Below are positions 55,662 through 64,000 of a stretch of 64,000 bases of DNA, in pieces. The notes under the pieces are model-generated. The model did no database searches, was not told where the DNA came from, and was given only the letters and a program-made list of their open reading frames with translations. This DNA comes from Sulfobacillus thermosulfidooxidans (GTDB lineage Bacteria; Bacillota; Sulfobacillia; Sulfobacillales; Sulfobacillaceae), in contig NZ_LGRO01000001.1 in assembly GCF_001280565.1 (NCBI RefSeq), positions 806,001 through 870,000 of the forward strand. Reading direction: 5' to 3'. The position numbers and the translations under genes are program-made. Position 1 is the first letter of the stretch, and every line of letters starts with the position of its first letter.

Positions 55662-57518
55662 ATGTTATCTGAACGGGGAGACGAGCCAAAAAACAATGCT
55701 TATTTTGTGGAGCCAGAGTGGTCGGGAACGTTCAGTCAATATCTTGACATTGTCCGTGCTATGCCAACGGTTGCCGAAAGTGCTCATCATCGGCTGTGGC
55801 GCATGGTGATGAGTCGGGGCAAAATCGGTGCGGATGGTCGGAAATATCCATTCTTTACAGATTCGCTATTTGGGATCGACGATACCGTCTCTACCTTGGT
55901 GGAAGACTATTTACGACCCGCAGCTCGTGGATTTGAGGTTAAAAAGCGCATTCTCTTACTCGTTGGACCCATTAGTGGCGGCAAGTCAACGCTGGTTACC
56001 TTGCTAAAACGGGGTTTGGAAGCTTTCACAGCATTGCCAGAAGGACAATTGTTCGGCATTAAAGGCTGTCCCATGCATGAAGAACCCTTGCACCTGATCC
56101 CCGGCCCAATGCGTTCAGAATGGGAAAGAGATTTAGGGGTTAAAATCGAAGGCGAATTGTGTCCAGTTTGTCAATGGCATTTAGCCAATACTTATCAAGG
56201 ACGGATCGGGCAAGTCCCGGTGGAACGGATCATCCTCTCCGAATATAAACGGATTGGGGTCGGTACCTATGCTCCATCCGATCCCAAATCACAAGATATT
56301 GCCGATTTGACGGGTGCTGTGGACTTTCAAGGCTTAGCGCGGTACGGTTCAGAGTCTGATCCACGGGCGTTTCGCTTTGATGGGGAGCTAAACATTGCGA
56401 ACCGTGGGCTGGTGGAATTTCAGGAGATGCTGAAACTCGATGAAAAATTTCTGTACCAGTTACTTTCTTTAAGTCAAGAAGGCAACATGAAAACCACGCG
56501 CTTCCAACTCATTTCGGCTGATGAGGTAATTATCGGCCATACTAACGAACATGAATTTCGCACCTTTATGCAAAATCCACGAAACGAAGCGTTGTTGTCA
56601 CGCATGTTTGTCATACCTGTTCCCTACAATCTTAATGTTTCGGAAGAGGTGCGAATCTATCAGAAATTGTTAGCTCCATATGAAGTACCAGGGATTCATA
56701 AAGGGCCTGGAGCATTACAAGCGGCCGCTGAGGTGGCGATATTGTCTCGGATTAAGGAATTGCCTAAGCCGGGCCGGGATCGCCTAAGCAAATTGCTCTT
56801 ATATCAGTCCGAGAACAATGATCATGAACGCAAGATGGCCCAGGAGGAAGGCCGCGCGTTGGGAGAAGGCATGACCGGCCTCGATCCCAGATATTTGATC
56901 AATCGGCTATCGTCCTTGTTTTCGGACCCTGATCGTGAATGTGTCGATGCTCTTGACGTGTTAGATGCTATTCGGTCCGGTTTGGACAATTCCCCTTTTG
57001 GAGACCGGGGCCTAAGGACAGATGTTCAGGAATGGACGCAGAGCGTTAAAACTCTCTATGACCAGCACATTGAAAAGCTGGTTCTTCAAGCCTTCGCAGA
57101 GGACTGGAGTGATGAACTTGAACGGCTGTATCACAATTACCTCGATCATGTGATCCGCTTTGTGGAAGATACTCAAGGTGATGAACAACTTCTGCGATCA
57201 ATCGAAGAACGATTGGGCATTACAGAAACCCAAGCTCCAGCGTTCCGTGAAGAAATTTATGCCCGAATAAAAGCTTCACGAGGGCGGTCGAATCGTGGTT
57301 CATATCAGGACTATCCTCATCTTCGTCAAGCCTTGGAACAGAAATTGTTTGATGATCTCCGTGATGTGGTGAAAATCACGACTCAGTCTTTAAACCCTGA
57401 TCCGAAAACCCTCCAGCGTATTGAACAAGCCGCGCAAAACCTTGTTGCCCATCACGGGTTTTGTCCACGGTGCGCCACCAAGGCTATTCACCATGTGGGA
57501 GGCCTGTTAAACCGATGA
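55662..57518 (+). CDS. prkA: PrkA family serine kinase / AAA protein
   Basis: Conserved with YhbH and SpoVR in spore formers; Bacillus PrkA has been described as a kinase and, in later work, as a protease-like AAA protein. EWSGTFSQYLDIVRAMPTVA opens the domain; the P-loop GPISGGKSTL is at 102-111; CPMHEEPLHLIP and CPVCQWHL give a Cys-rich loop; a C-terminal PrkA domain follows. ATG at 55662 has GAGGAGG 8 bases upstream; starts at 55620 or 55608 would add 14-18 residues and also fit the family. Overlaps yhbH by 4 bases. Confidence 0.92.
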   Translation: MLSERGDEPKNNAYFVEPEWSGTFSQYLDIVRAMPTVAESAHHRLWRMVMSRGKIGADGRKYPFFTDSLFGIDDTVSTLVEDYLRPAARGFEVKKRILLLVGPISGGKSTLVTLLKRGLEAFTALPEGQLFGIKGCPMHEEPLHLIPGPMRSEWERDLGVKIEGELCPVCQWHLANTYQGRIGQVPVERIILSEYKRIGVGTYAPSDPKSQDIADLTGAVDFQGLARYGSESDPRAFRFDGELNIANRGLVEFQEMLKLDEKFLYQLLSLSQEGNMKTTRFQLISADEVIIGHTNEHEFRTFMQNPRNEALLSRMFVIPVPYNLNVSEEVRIYQKLLAPYEVPGIHKGPGALQAAAEVAILSRIKELPKPGRDRLSKLLLYQSENNDHERKMAQEEGRALGEGMTGLDPRYLINRLSSLFSDPDRECVDALDVLDAIRSGLDNSPFGDRGLRTDVQEWTQSVKTLYDQHIEKLVLQAFAEDWSDELERLYHNYLDHVIRFVEDTQGDEQLLRSIEERLGITETQAPAFREEIYARIKASRGRSNRGSYQDYPHLRQALEQKLFDDLRDVVKITTQSLNPDPKTLQRIEQAAQNLVAHHGFCPRCATKAIHHVGGLLNR

Positions 57519-58666
57519 GAACCTCTTCATATAGCATCGGCAATGGAGAACAGTGGCGTTACCATGGTATTTATCAGGACCAGTGGCGCCATGACCAGAA
57601 AGTCAAAGAAGCCGTTAAGGCCAACTTGGCCGACATGGTGTCCGATGAACACATCACAATTGCCGATGGTCGCCGGGTTATCAATGTTCCGTTGCCGGAG
57701 CTGAAAGAATTTCGGATTAGCTTTGATTGGCAGCATGTAGAAACCGTTGGACAGACTGATGATACCGTAAGGGGCAGTAAAGGTGAGCACAAAAATTCTC
57801 TGGGAACGGGAAAAGAGGGCGGAACAGAAAATGGGGCCGATGTGGAAGACACCGCGGTCACGCTAGAAGAGGCGGCAGACATCATCTTTGAACGGCTGAC
57901 TCTTCCCGACTTAGATCCCTTAAAACGGGCTTTAGGGGATGGACGTGAATTGCAACCAGAATCATGGGACAAAGTGGGATTAAAAAGTCGGTGGGTCAGA
58001 AGGGCAACATTGCGTGAAGCGATGAAGCGACATGTTAAAGAACATCAAGAACGTATTGAAATTCAGCCCTCTGATGTAAGGTATTGGCGCTATGAGGCAT
58101 TACCAGCTGATGAAGGGGGCGCTGTGGTGTTGGCGATGATGGACACTTCAGGCTCGATGGGCACATTCGAAAAATATTTAGCCAAAAGTTTCTTTTTTTG
58201 GACCGTAGAATTTCTCAGGCGAAGTTACCCGCATGTCGAGCTCGTATTTTTAGCGCATGACGTCCGAGCTAGGGAAGTGGATGAAGAAACGTTCTTTCAC
58301 CGGGGATCATCGGGCGGAACGGTGTCGTCGTCAGTGTACCGGCTCGGTCTCGATATTTTGGAACAGCGTTATCCTGCCGAACAGTTTAATAGTTATGCTT
58401 TTCATTTTACGGATGGCGGGAATTTGACTTCTGATAACGCCTTGGCTGTAGAAATTGGGATGGAACTGGCACATCGCACCAATCTGTTTGGTTATGGGGA
58501 AATCCACGACACGGACCGTAATCCGTCACCCTTATTCCAATCGTTTCAAGAACGCCAGGGAATCGGCGCGATACTCTTGCGCCGCAAAGAAGATGTGTTT
58601 CGCGCGTTGGAATACTATTTCGGAAAGGATAGGGAACACAAGAATGCTCACACCCTCGAAGCTTGA
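57515..58666 (+). CDS. yhbH: Sporulation protein YhbH (DUF444, vWA-like)
   Basis: Second gene of the prkA operon. N-terminal part: basic and acidic stretch with DGRRVINVPLPELKEFRISF; middle: a low-complexity linker (about 90-125); C-terminal von Willebrand A-like domain with VLAMMDTSGSMGTFEK carrying the DxSGS metal site. Length 383. ATG at 57515 overlaps the prkA TGA. Function unknown beyond the link to sporulation or stress. Confidence 0.9.
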   Translation: MRTSSYSIGNGEQWRYHGIYQDQWRHDQKVKEAVKANLADMVSDEHITIADGRRVINVPLPELKEFRISFDWQHVETVGQTDDTVRGSKGEHKNSLGTGKEGGTENGADVEDTAVTLEEAADIIFERLTLPDLDPLKRALGDGRELQPESWDKVGLKSRWVRRATLREAMKRHVKEHQERIEIQPSDVRYWRYEALPADEGGAVVLAMMDTSGSMGTFEKYLAKSFFFWTVEFLRRSYPHVELVFLAHDVRAREVDEETFFHRGSSGGTVSSSVYRLGLDILEQRYPAEQFNSYAFHFTDGGNLTSDNALAVEIGMELAHRTNLFGYGEIHDTDRNPSPLFQSFQERQGIGAILLRRKEDVFRALEYYFGKDREHKNAHTLEA

Positions 58667-59882
58667 AAGCTTAATTGAGCAAGTTTTGCCTGCAGCACAG
58701 TTGTCCGGATTGGACTGTGAACATGTCCATTTCGAATTAGTGGATGCAGAAGACATTCATGCTTTAGCATCTTATCATGGACTCCCCATTCGTTATTCTC
58801 ATTGGAGTTTTGGAAAGACTTACGGACGATTAAAAACGGCCTATGACTATAGATTATCCCAGATTTATGAGCTCGTTATTAATACCCGTCCATTTTATGC
58901 CTTTATCGATCGTCTCAACAGCGACGCGCAAACGTTATTAATTTTGGCTCATGTTTTTGCCCATGTTGATTATTTTTCTCATTCCCGGTTATTTGCCCGG
59001 ACACCCCATGATATCTTGCATAAAGCCGCCCGGCATGCGAGACAAATAGGGAATTATCGCCGAATTTACGGGAACGAGGCGGTTGAGTCGTTGCTCGATG
59101 CAGCCATGGTGGTGGCGGACCATGTCGGAATGTCTCTCGTGATGGCGAGAGGACCCGGGGAAGAAGCCAGTGATGTGTTAGGATATATTGCCGTGCATAG
59201 TGCGCATCTCCAAGATTGGGAACGTGAAATTCTCTTGATGATCCGGGAGGAGTCAAAATATTTTTGGCCGCAGCGACTATCAAAAATCAGTAATGAAGGA
59301 TATGCAACCTTTTGGCATACTCGCTTAATGCGGCAAATCACTCTCTCGCCAGAAGTGGCATGGGAGGTGGCAGAACTGAATAGCAAACTTTTAGCTACGA
59401 AGGCACCTCAATTAAACCCCTATGCATTAGGGTCCCAATTATATGATCATTTGTACTCGAAGAAGGGATTAGGCGCGGTTTTTGAAGCTCGTAATATGTT
59501 AGATGATGCCGGGTTGATTCGTTTAGCATTAGATGACGAAGTGATCCACACTTGTCATTTAGACATTTACCGAGACCATGATCCCAATGGCAACACGCTC
59601 CACGCCGATCTGGCTCATATCCGTGCACAACTCATTCAGGATGTGGAACATGCGGGCATTCCTCTCTTAACGGTTATGGCGGAGAAGTCTAAGCCTCTCG
59701 GCCCTCTTCGTATTCAGCACCATTATGATGGGAGAGACTTAGATTTTTATGAATTACCTTTTGCGTTGAAAGCTATTGCACACAGACTCTGGGGTGGACG
59801 GGTGGAGATCCACACAATGAAGCAAGGAATGCATCATATTGCGAGCCATGACGGAACAAAATGGGCTGACGAAGTGAGTTAA
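58644..59882 (+). CDS. spoVR: Stage V sporulation protein R (SpoVR)
   Basis: Spore-cortex assembly protein in Bacillus. WSFGKTYGRLKTAYDYRLSQ and IYELVINTRPFYAF are the family hallmark; LILAHVFAHVDYFSHSRLF and EGYATFWHTRLM follow. At 412 residues it is some 55 shorter than the Bacillus protein, mainly at the N- and C-ends. ATG at 58644 lies in the 3' end of yhbH (23-base overlap), so the three genes form one translationally coupled operon. Confidence 0.92.
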   Translation: MLTPSKLESLIEQVLPAAQLSGLDCEHVHFELVDAEDIHALASYHGLPIRYSHWSFGKTYGRLKTAYDYRLSQIYELVINTRPFYAFIDRLNSDAQTLLILAHVFAHVDYFSHSRLFARTPHDILHKAARHARQIGNYRRIYGNEAVESLLDAAMVVADHVGMSLVMARGPGEEASDVLGYIAVHSAHLQDWEREILLMIREESKYFWPQRLSKISNEGYATFWHTRLMRQITLSPEVAWEVAELNSKLLATKAPQLNPYALGSQLYDHLYSKKGLGAVFEARNMLDDAGLIRLALDDEVIHTCHLDIYRDHDPNGNTLHADLAHIRAQLIQDVEHAGIPLLTVMAEKSKPLGPLRIQHHYDGRDLDFYELPFALKAIAHRLWGGRVEIHTMKQGMHHIASHDGTKWADEVS

Positions 59883-59900
59883 ATCCTCATAACTGACAAG

Positions 59901-60149
59901 CTATGGATGCATGGGAATAATATATGGCAATAAAATACTTATGGCGATAATTGCCACAATCCACCAAAACACCGGTCCTCCTGCATAGCGTCCTTTTGGC
60001 GGAGAGGGACGGCGACGTTTTTTACGGGGACGAAAAGGCACAACTTTAGCATTTTTTTTGATTGGGGCAGGGCTAGGAACTTCGAAGCCGCATTGTGGAC
60101 AGGTTGACTCGTCACGGCTTAGAAGACTACCGCAATGTTCACAAGTCAT
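59901..60149 (-). CDS. Zinc-ribbon protein with one C-terminal membrane helix
   Basis: About 82 residues: a rubredoxin-like knuckle CEHCGSLLSRDESTCPQCG, a Lys/Arg/Pro-rich linker (VVPFRPRKKRRRPSPPKG) and one hydrophobic helix (VFWWIVAIIAISILLPYII). No specific family. ATG at 60149 is preferred, 9 bases after GAGGG; ATG at 60158 adds MEI. Downstream of the Nudix gene on the same strand. Confidence 0.75.
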   Translation of the reverse strand: MTCEHCGSLLSRDESTCPQCGFEVPSPAPIKKNAKVVPFRPRKKRRRPSPPKGRYAGGPVFWWIVAIIAISILLPYIIPMHP

Positions 60150-60194
60150 TATCTCCATCCCTCTCTAGACGACATCCATCCCACAACTGTGGTA

Positions 60195-60220
60195 GGGTAA
60201 AAGTGAAAAAACTTTTACCC
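60195..60220. repeat. Perfect inverted repeat sharing sequence with the mscS upstream region
   Basis: GGGTAAAAGT (60195-60204) and ACTTTTACCC (60211-60220) around GAAAAA. With the preceding bases it contains TGTGGTAGGGTAAAA (60188-60202), whose reverse complement occurs at 24055-24069. CCACA and TGTGG flank it at 60181-60192. It could be a terminator of the Nudix gene without a T run or a protein-binding site. Confidence 0.55.
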
Positions 60221-60260
60221 TCATATTTTATCCCAAAACACAGAATTGGGGGAGATTTTT

Positions 60261-60800
60261 TTATCCTGGTGAACCCTGAGATGTTTGAACCGGGCGCCAT
60301 CGTCCCCGTTGCAATAACCAGCCACGGGCATTAAGGAAATATACCAAGCCTAAATGGGTCTTGGCGTCCGCGGCCCGTCCTTCGATCAATAAATTGGGCA
60401 CTTCGTTGACCGGAATAATTTTGACTTCGATTTCTTCTGTCGGATCCCAATTTGTTGGTCCAGGAACAGGATTCACCGTGTAATAAAGATGCACTTTGTG
60501 TCGCGACAGTCCCACGGAAGGATAGAAACGGGATAACAAGCGCATATCTCCGGCCTGATACCCTGTTTCTTCCTGTAATTCCCGACGAGCTCCTTGGACA
60601 GGTTCTTCACCCCGCCGTAATCGCCCCGCGGGCAACTCTAAAATTTTTCGCCCTAAAGCGGGTCGAAATTGTTCAACGAGAATGACCCCTTCGGGAATCT
60701 CCGCAATGACCGCACAGACATCTGGTAACACAAGATACTCGTGAATATAATGTGTGCCCCTTACCGTAACGGGCACACGTCGAATACGATTCCTTAGCAA
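60261..60800 (-). CDS. Nudix hydrolase, ADP-ribose pyrophosphatase type
   Basis: Hydrolyses ADP-ribose or a similar nucleoside diphosphate. The Nudix box reads G-RLRRG-E-EPVQGAR-RELQEETGY, complete with REUxEExGU. PALGRKILELPAGRL just before it is typical of the NudF group. Length 179. TTG start at 60800 with GAGGAG 7 bases upstream; a TATAAT on this strand at 60837-60832 could be its -10. Confidence 0.9.
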   Translation of the reverse strand: MLRNRIRRVPVTVRGTHYIHEYLVLPDVCAVIAEIPEGVILVEQFRPALGRKILELPAGRLRRGEEPVQGARRELQEETGYQAGDMRLLSRFYPSVGLSRHKVHLYYTVNPVPGPTNWDPTEEIEVKIIPVNEVPNLLIEGRAADAKTHLGLVYFLNARGWLLQRGRWRPVQTSQGSPG

Positions 60801-60868
60801 TGGACGGCTCCTCTAACGTGTATTAATTTATATTATAGCAATTGTGACTGAGGAAAGGGAAAAGAGCC

Positions 60869-61453
60869 ATGGATGAAGGTGGCCGTAAAGAGGAGATTCT
60901 TAAGGCAGCCCAAACGATATTTAGTCAATACGGGTATCACCAAGCAACAATTCGGATGATTGCCGACCAAGCCCAATGTGCCACAGGAACCTTTTATCTG
61001 TATTTTGTCAGCAAACAGGATTGCTTTTTGGCTCTCGTGGAAAAATTATATACCCACGTTATGGAGCACATTATGCGGGCGCGCTCTGGAATAGAAAATC
61101 CTGCGGAAAAACTTAAACGTTCCTTAGAGGCTGCGGTCGATGTGTTCCGACGAGATTATGAATTGGCGCAGGTGGTTTTGGTCCGAGGTGCTGGAGCAGA
61201 CCCGCTTTTTGAAGAACGCATGTGGCGAGTTCGCGAAGCCTTCAGTGAATTTATTGTCAGTGACCTCATTGAATGTGGAGTGCCGCAGCCGCAAGCCGTG
61301 ATTGGCGCCCATGGTTGGGTGGGGGCGCTGGCCGAAATTGTTGGGGTATGGATTCGTCGTGATCAGGATCTGGATTTGAATGAAGCGGCTCAAGAAATTC
61401 AAAGAATTTTTTGGACGGCATGGGGATTAAATGATTTCCATTCGGCGTCTTAG
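60869..61453 (+). CDS. TetR family transcriptional regulator
   Basis: N-terminal helix-turn-helix: ILKAAQTIFSQYGYHQATIR, MIADQAQCATGTFYLYF and KQDCFLALVEKLY match the TetR DNA-binding domain (residues 8-60). The C-terminal domain (about 70-194) is helical with no recognised ligand class; fatty-acid type FadR-like regulators look similar. ATG after AGGAAAGGG. It is divergent from the Nudix gene and precedes a small unknown gene and citrate synthase, any of which may be targets. Confidence 0.9.
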   Translation: MDEGGRKEEILKAAQTIFSQYGYHQATIRMIADQAQCATGTFYLYFVSKQDCFLALVEKLYTHVMEHIMRARSGIENPAEKLKRSLEAAVDVFRRDYELAQVVLVRGAGADPLFEERMWRVREAFSEFIVSDLIECGVPQPQAVIGAHGWVGALAEIVGVWIRRDQDLDLNEAAQEIQRIFWTAWGLNDFHSAS

Positions 61454-61503
61454 CGGATACAATACGAAAAAGTAGAAAATTTGTCACAAAAGGAGACATG
61501 AGG

Positions 61504-61785
61504 ATGGCTGTAGATATTTTATCGGTTTCCCATCTGGAGGATATATGGCTCGTGACGCTAAAAGTCTATGAGGGTGTCTACAAAAAAGATGAATACATCG
61601 TGAGGGTTGTCGATGTGCCGTTAGCGCCGACTGTCATGGACGAAGCGTCTCAAATTGCGGTAATGAAGGCGTTTGTACTGAATCAGGTGACAAAACACAT
61701 GCGTCACGGTTCACTGCCGCCCACAGGTATGCAAATTGATGGCCAACATGTTTGGGAACTGAAAACCACTTCATCCTCCTTGTAG
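61504..61785 (+). CDS. Unknown small protein
   Basis: About 93 residues, no membrane segment, with a beta-rich first half (VDILSVSHLEDIWLVTLKVY, EYIVRVVDVPLAPTVMDEAS) and a helix IAVMKAFVLNQVTKHM. No family recognised. ATG at 61504 is 7 bases after AAAAGGAG; ATG at 61498 is possible but close. It is 50 bases after the TetR gene and may be co-transcribed. Confidence 0.65.
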   Translation: MAVDILSVSHLEDIWLVTLKVYEGVYKKDEYIVRVVDVPLAPTVMDEASQIAVMKAFVLNQVTKHMRHGSLPPTGMQIDGQHVWELKTTSSSL

Positions 61786-61871
61786 AATGTGCCTCTGTAT
61801 TTTTACAGAAGATTATGAGTTTGGATGAGTTTTTACAACGAGGGATCCCGTCCGACAATACCGCCTTACAA

Positions 61872-61900
61872 TTTACTTGCTGGGATCAAGTTTTTATAAG
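61872..61900 (+). promoter_or_regulatory. Candidate promoter of citrate synthase
   Basis: TTTACT (61872-61877) and TATAAG (61895-61900) with a 17-base spacer, 43 bases before the start codon. A small hairpin CTGTA/TACAG (61795-61808) just after the previous gene may end that transcript. Confidence 0.35.
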
Positions 61901-61942
61901 ACGCAAACCTTTTTGAGCTATAACCAAAAGGAGGCCATGTCC

Positions 61943-63073
61943 ATGTCGGAAGTGCAATTTAAAGAAGGCCTAGAAGATGTCGTAGCGGGAACCTCAGAAA
62001 TTTGTTTCATTGACGGTAAAGAGGGACGTTTGGTTTATCGCGGATACGACGTTCGTGATTTAGCAGAACAGACGACATTCGAGGAAGTCGTCTATCTGCT
62101 CTGGGAAGGAAACCTTCCCACCCGAGAACAACTGAATAACTTTACGACGACTTTGCGATCGATGAGACCGCTCGCCAAGCCGGTCTATGATTTACTCGTC
62201 TCGGTTCCTCCTTCAACCAATCCTATGGATGCTCTACGCACAGCCGTTAGTCTAGCGGGTATTTATGATCCCGATGCCGGAGACAATTCATATGAAGCTA
62301 ATCGGCGCAAGGCAATGCGTCTTGTTGCCCAAATTCCGACCATGGTCGCATCATTCGAACGCAGACGCCAAGGACGTGTACCTATTGCGCCCGATTCCCA
62401 TCTCTCTTTAGCGGAAAATTTCTTATATATGCTGCATGGTCAACGACCTGAAGAATTTCCGGCTCATGTTTTTAACACGGCGTTGGTTTTACATGCTGAC
62501 CATGAATTAAATGCATCGACTTTTGCTGCCCGGGTTACCGCCGCTACCTTATCCGATTTGTATTCTGCGGTCACTTCGGCTATTGGTGCCCTTAAGGGGC
62601 CTCTCCATGGTGGGGCCAATGAAGAAGTCATGGTGATGTTGCAAGAAATTGGCGAGGTTGACGGGGTTGATGCCTGGATTGAAAATGCTTTGGCGCAACA
62701 TAAGAAGATTATGGGATTTGGACATCGTGTTTATAAAACAGAAGACCCGCGAGCCACAATATTACGCCAATTTTCACGCCAATTAGGAGAACAAACCGGA
62801 ACGATTAAGAATTACCAAATGCTCGAGGCAATTCGCCAAACCATCCAATCCAAAAAACCGTTATATCCTAATGTCGATTTTTATTCTGGTTCGGTTTACG
62901 CTGCTTTGGGCATCCCTACTGAACTCTATACGCCCGTTTTTGCGGTAAGCCGGATTGCGGGATGGACTGCTCATATTTTAGAGCAATATCGGCATAATCG
63001 CATTATTCGTCCACGGGCTGAGTATACCGGGCCGAGCCACCGGAATTTCATTCCTTTAGATGACCGTGAATAA
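61943..63073 (+). CDS. citZ: Citrate synthase (type II-short / 2-methylcitrate synthase family)
   Basis: Condenses oxaloacetate and acetyl-CoA. GTSEICFIDGKEGRLVYRGYD begins the fold as FIDGKEGRLVYRGYD; catalytic parts are LHGGANEEVMVML, MGFGHRVYKTEDPRA and PNVDFYSGSVYAALGIP. Length 376, the short Gram-positive/archaeal form, which may also use propionyl-CoA. ATG at 61943 is 8 bases past AAAAGGAGG; the ATG at 61937 is too near. It stands alone, not with icd or mdh. Confidence 0.93.
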   Translation: MSEVQFKEGLEDVVAGTSEICFIDGKEGRLVYRGYDVRDLAEQTTFEEVVYLLWEGNLPTREQLNNFTTTLRSMRPLAKPVYDLLVSVPPSTNPMDALRTAVSLAGIYDPDAGDNSYEANRRKAMRLVAQIPTMVASFERRRQGRVPIAPDSHLSLAENFLYMLHGQRPEEFPAHVFNTALVLHADHELNASTFAARVTAATLSDLYSAVTSAIGALKGPLHGGANEEVMVMLQEIGEVDGVDAWIENALAQHKKIMGFGHRVYKTEDPRATILRQFSRQLGEQTGTIKNYQMLEAIRQTIQSKKPLYPNVDFYSGSVYAALGIPTELYTPVFAVSRIAGWTAHILEQYRHNRIIRPRAEYTGPSHRNFIPLDDRE

Positions 63074-63505
63074 CACGGTTATAGACACACGTCTTCCAAT
63101 ATTTGAGTTAGTTTGTGAGTTGAGACCTCAGACCGTCAAAACAGGTCATGATCCATCTTGCTGATTATCAAGTCCTTATGATATCAAGACTCGAGCGACT
63201 CATCGTGGGCCGTTTGGCCGGATGAGTCGTTGTGATCAGCCTAACGATCGGAATTGACTCGCGGTTTGGTGTAAACTGTAGTGGCTCTCTCTTGGGTGAC
63301 GTCTTCTTACGCAGATCATAAGTCTCATGCAGAACGATGTGGACAAAAACACGGAGTGTCGATAGGATTCTAGACCGTCTTTCTGCATGGCATCGTCATT
63401 GTAATCCGAATGATTGCACCGGTCCACAATTTTACAGATGTGACAACTGATTGTCGGTATGTTCTCAAACTTCTTGTCTAGACTATGAGTCAAGGAGGAG
63501 AGGAT
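63074..63505. other. Non-coding gap after citrate synthase
   Basis: About 430 bases without a convincing gene. It holds one strong hairpin (63196-63229), a looser inverted repeat CATGCAG/CTGCATG (near 63327 and 63382) and the SD of the last gene. The minus-strand frame at 63236-63493 lacks an SD and family features. I recognise no structured RNA here. Confidence 0.6.
63196..63229 (+). terminator. Strong hairpin downstream of citrate synthase
   Basis: CGACTCATC (63196-63204) pairs with GATGAGTCG (63221-63229); GGCC (63208-63211) and GGCC (63216-63219) pair inside. Only TTGT follows, so termination is plausible but not textbook. It lies 120 bases past the stop. Confidence 0.5.
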
Positions 63506-63970
63506 GTGGATAAACAGGTCATTATACGCTTACCCAGTACCACCGGACGTGTCAGAGCGCATACGGTTCCCACTGTCAATCAGGCTATTGATGCCCAAAG
63601 TCAGTCCAAGATGTTGAAGTGGGCCGAAATAGGGCCCCAAGCTATAACGCAACGGTTGCAGGAACTGGACCAAGAATGGGATACTGAACGGGTGCTGGAA
63701 GTAACATCATCAACATTAGTCTTGCTCGGATTATTGTTGGGATCGGGACGCAATAAAAAGTGGTTAGCCTTGTCCGCAGTTGTTGGCGGTTTTTTGTTAT
63801 CGCATGCACTTGATGGATGGTGCCCACCCTTACCCGTAATCCGCCGATTTGGGATTCGAACCAACCAGGAAATAGATAGGGAAAGGCTGGCTTTGCGGGC
63901 GGTACGAGGCGATTTCGGAAAGACTTGTTCTCCACAAGAAGCATGGGCATTAGGGACCTCTGCCTCTTAA
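63506..63970 (+). CDS. Conserved protein with YgaP/DUF2892-like membrane segment
   Basis: 154 residues. A soluble N-terminal part (VIIRLPSTTGRVRAHTVP, ITQRLQELDQEW) is followed by two hydrophobic helices (VTSSTLVLLGLLLG, WLALSAVVGGFLLSHAL) joined to the motif GWCPPLPVIRRFGIRT and EIDRERLALRAVRGDF. That motif is, as I recall, common in Proteobacteria in proteins of unknown function. GTG at 63506 is 5 bases after AAGGAGGAG; an ATG at 63485 precedes that site. Confidence 0.75.
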   Translation: MDKQVIIRLPSTTGRVRAHTVPTVNQAIDAQSQSKMLKWAEIGPQAITQRLQELDQEWDTERVLEVTSSTLVLLGLLLGSGRNKKWLALSAVVGGFLLSHALDGWCPPLPVIRRFGIRTNQEIDRERLALRAVRGDFGKTCSPQEAWALGTSAS

Positions 63971-64000
63971 ATCTAGCAACCGGCTATCACGGTGTGGTTT

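Noticed and set aside
60095-60334. 79-codon plus-strand frame
   Set aside because: It overlaps two minus-strand genes and a perfect inverted repeat; no SD.
63236-63493. 85-codon minus-strand frame in the gap after citrate synthase
   Set aside because: No SD, no recognisable fold and an unusual Cys/His/Ser mix; it overlaps the upstream region of the last gene.

Overview
The window is a chromosomal stretch of an endospore-forming, low-to-middle G+C Firmicute. The spore evidence is spoIIGA-sigE, sigG, spoIIR, a ylmC/ymxH gene, a divergent small acid-soluble spore protein, a YIEGIA pair and prkA-yhbH-spoVR. Codon use and base composition look even from end to end. The gene set and the roughly half-G+C composition fit Sulfobacillus or a close relative; this is inference, since no rRNA gene is present. 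I see no CRISPR array, tRNA, rRNA, insertion sequence, prophage or plasmid feature.

Layout: 1-11605 is the division and cell wall (dcw) cluster: the end of a PASTA penicillin-binding protein, murE, murF, mraY, ftsW, murG, murB, murA, ftsA, ftsZ. There is no murD between mraY and ftsW and no ftsQ/divIB between murA and ftsA. 11809-15055 holds mother-cell/forespore signalling genes: spoIIGA-sigE, then sigG-spoIIR. 15121-23092 is a ylm-type division/lipoprotein block: ylmC, pgeF, ylmE, sepF, ylmG, divIVA, T-box-controlled ileS, lspA and an RluA-type pseudouridine synthase. After a converging mscS comes a complete UMP pathway operon behind a PyrR attenuator (pyrR-B-C-carA-carB-K-D-F-E, 24313-34383), converging on rqcH.

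36155-50803 mixes metabolism and information processing: an MFS exporter, pyruvate kinase, a D-amino-acid aminotransferase, trmL, a cation exchanger, a SASP and creatininase pair, an aspartate aminotransferase, the displaced murD, typA and a short dnaE. 50800-63970 is less uniform: small membrane proteins, a cobalamin adenosyltransferase, a nitroreductase, the YIEGIA pair, a CorA-type transporter, the prkA-yhbH-spoVR operon, a Nudix hydrolase, a TetR regulator, citrate synthase and several unknown small genes.

No obviously new multi-gene system is visible. The points most worth checking are: the displaced MurD with a changed NDSKATN motif; spoIIR fused to the sigG transcript; an extra structured leader of about 240 nt before the ileS T-box; a palindrome-rich segment between mscS and pyrR, part of which recurs 36 kb away; a DnaE whose PHP domain has lost its metal-site histidines; and a cobalamin adenosyltransferase with a changed core aspartate. 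Starts were chosen by Shine-Dalgarno (SD) spacing and family N-termini; many genes use GTG or TTG and overlap the previous stop by 1 or 4 bases.
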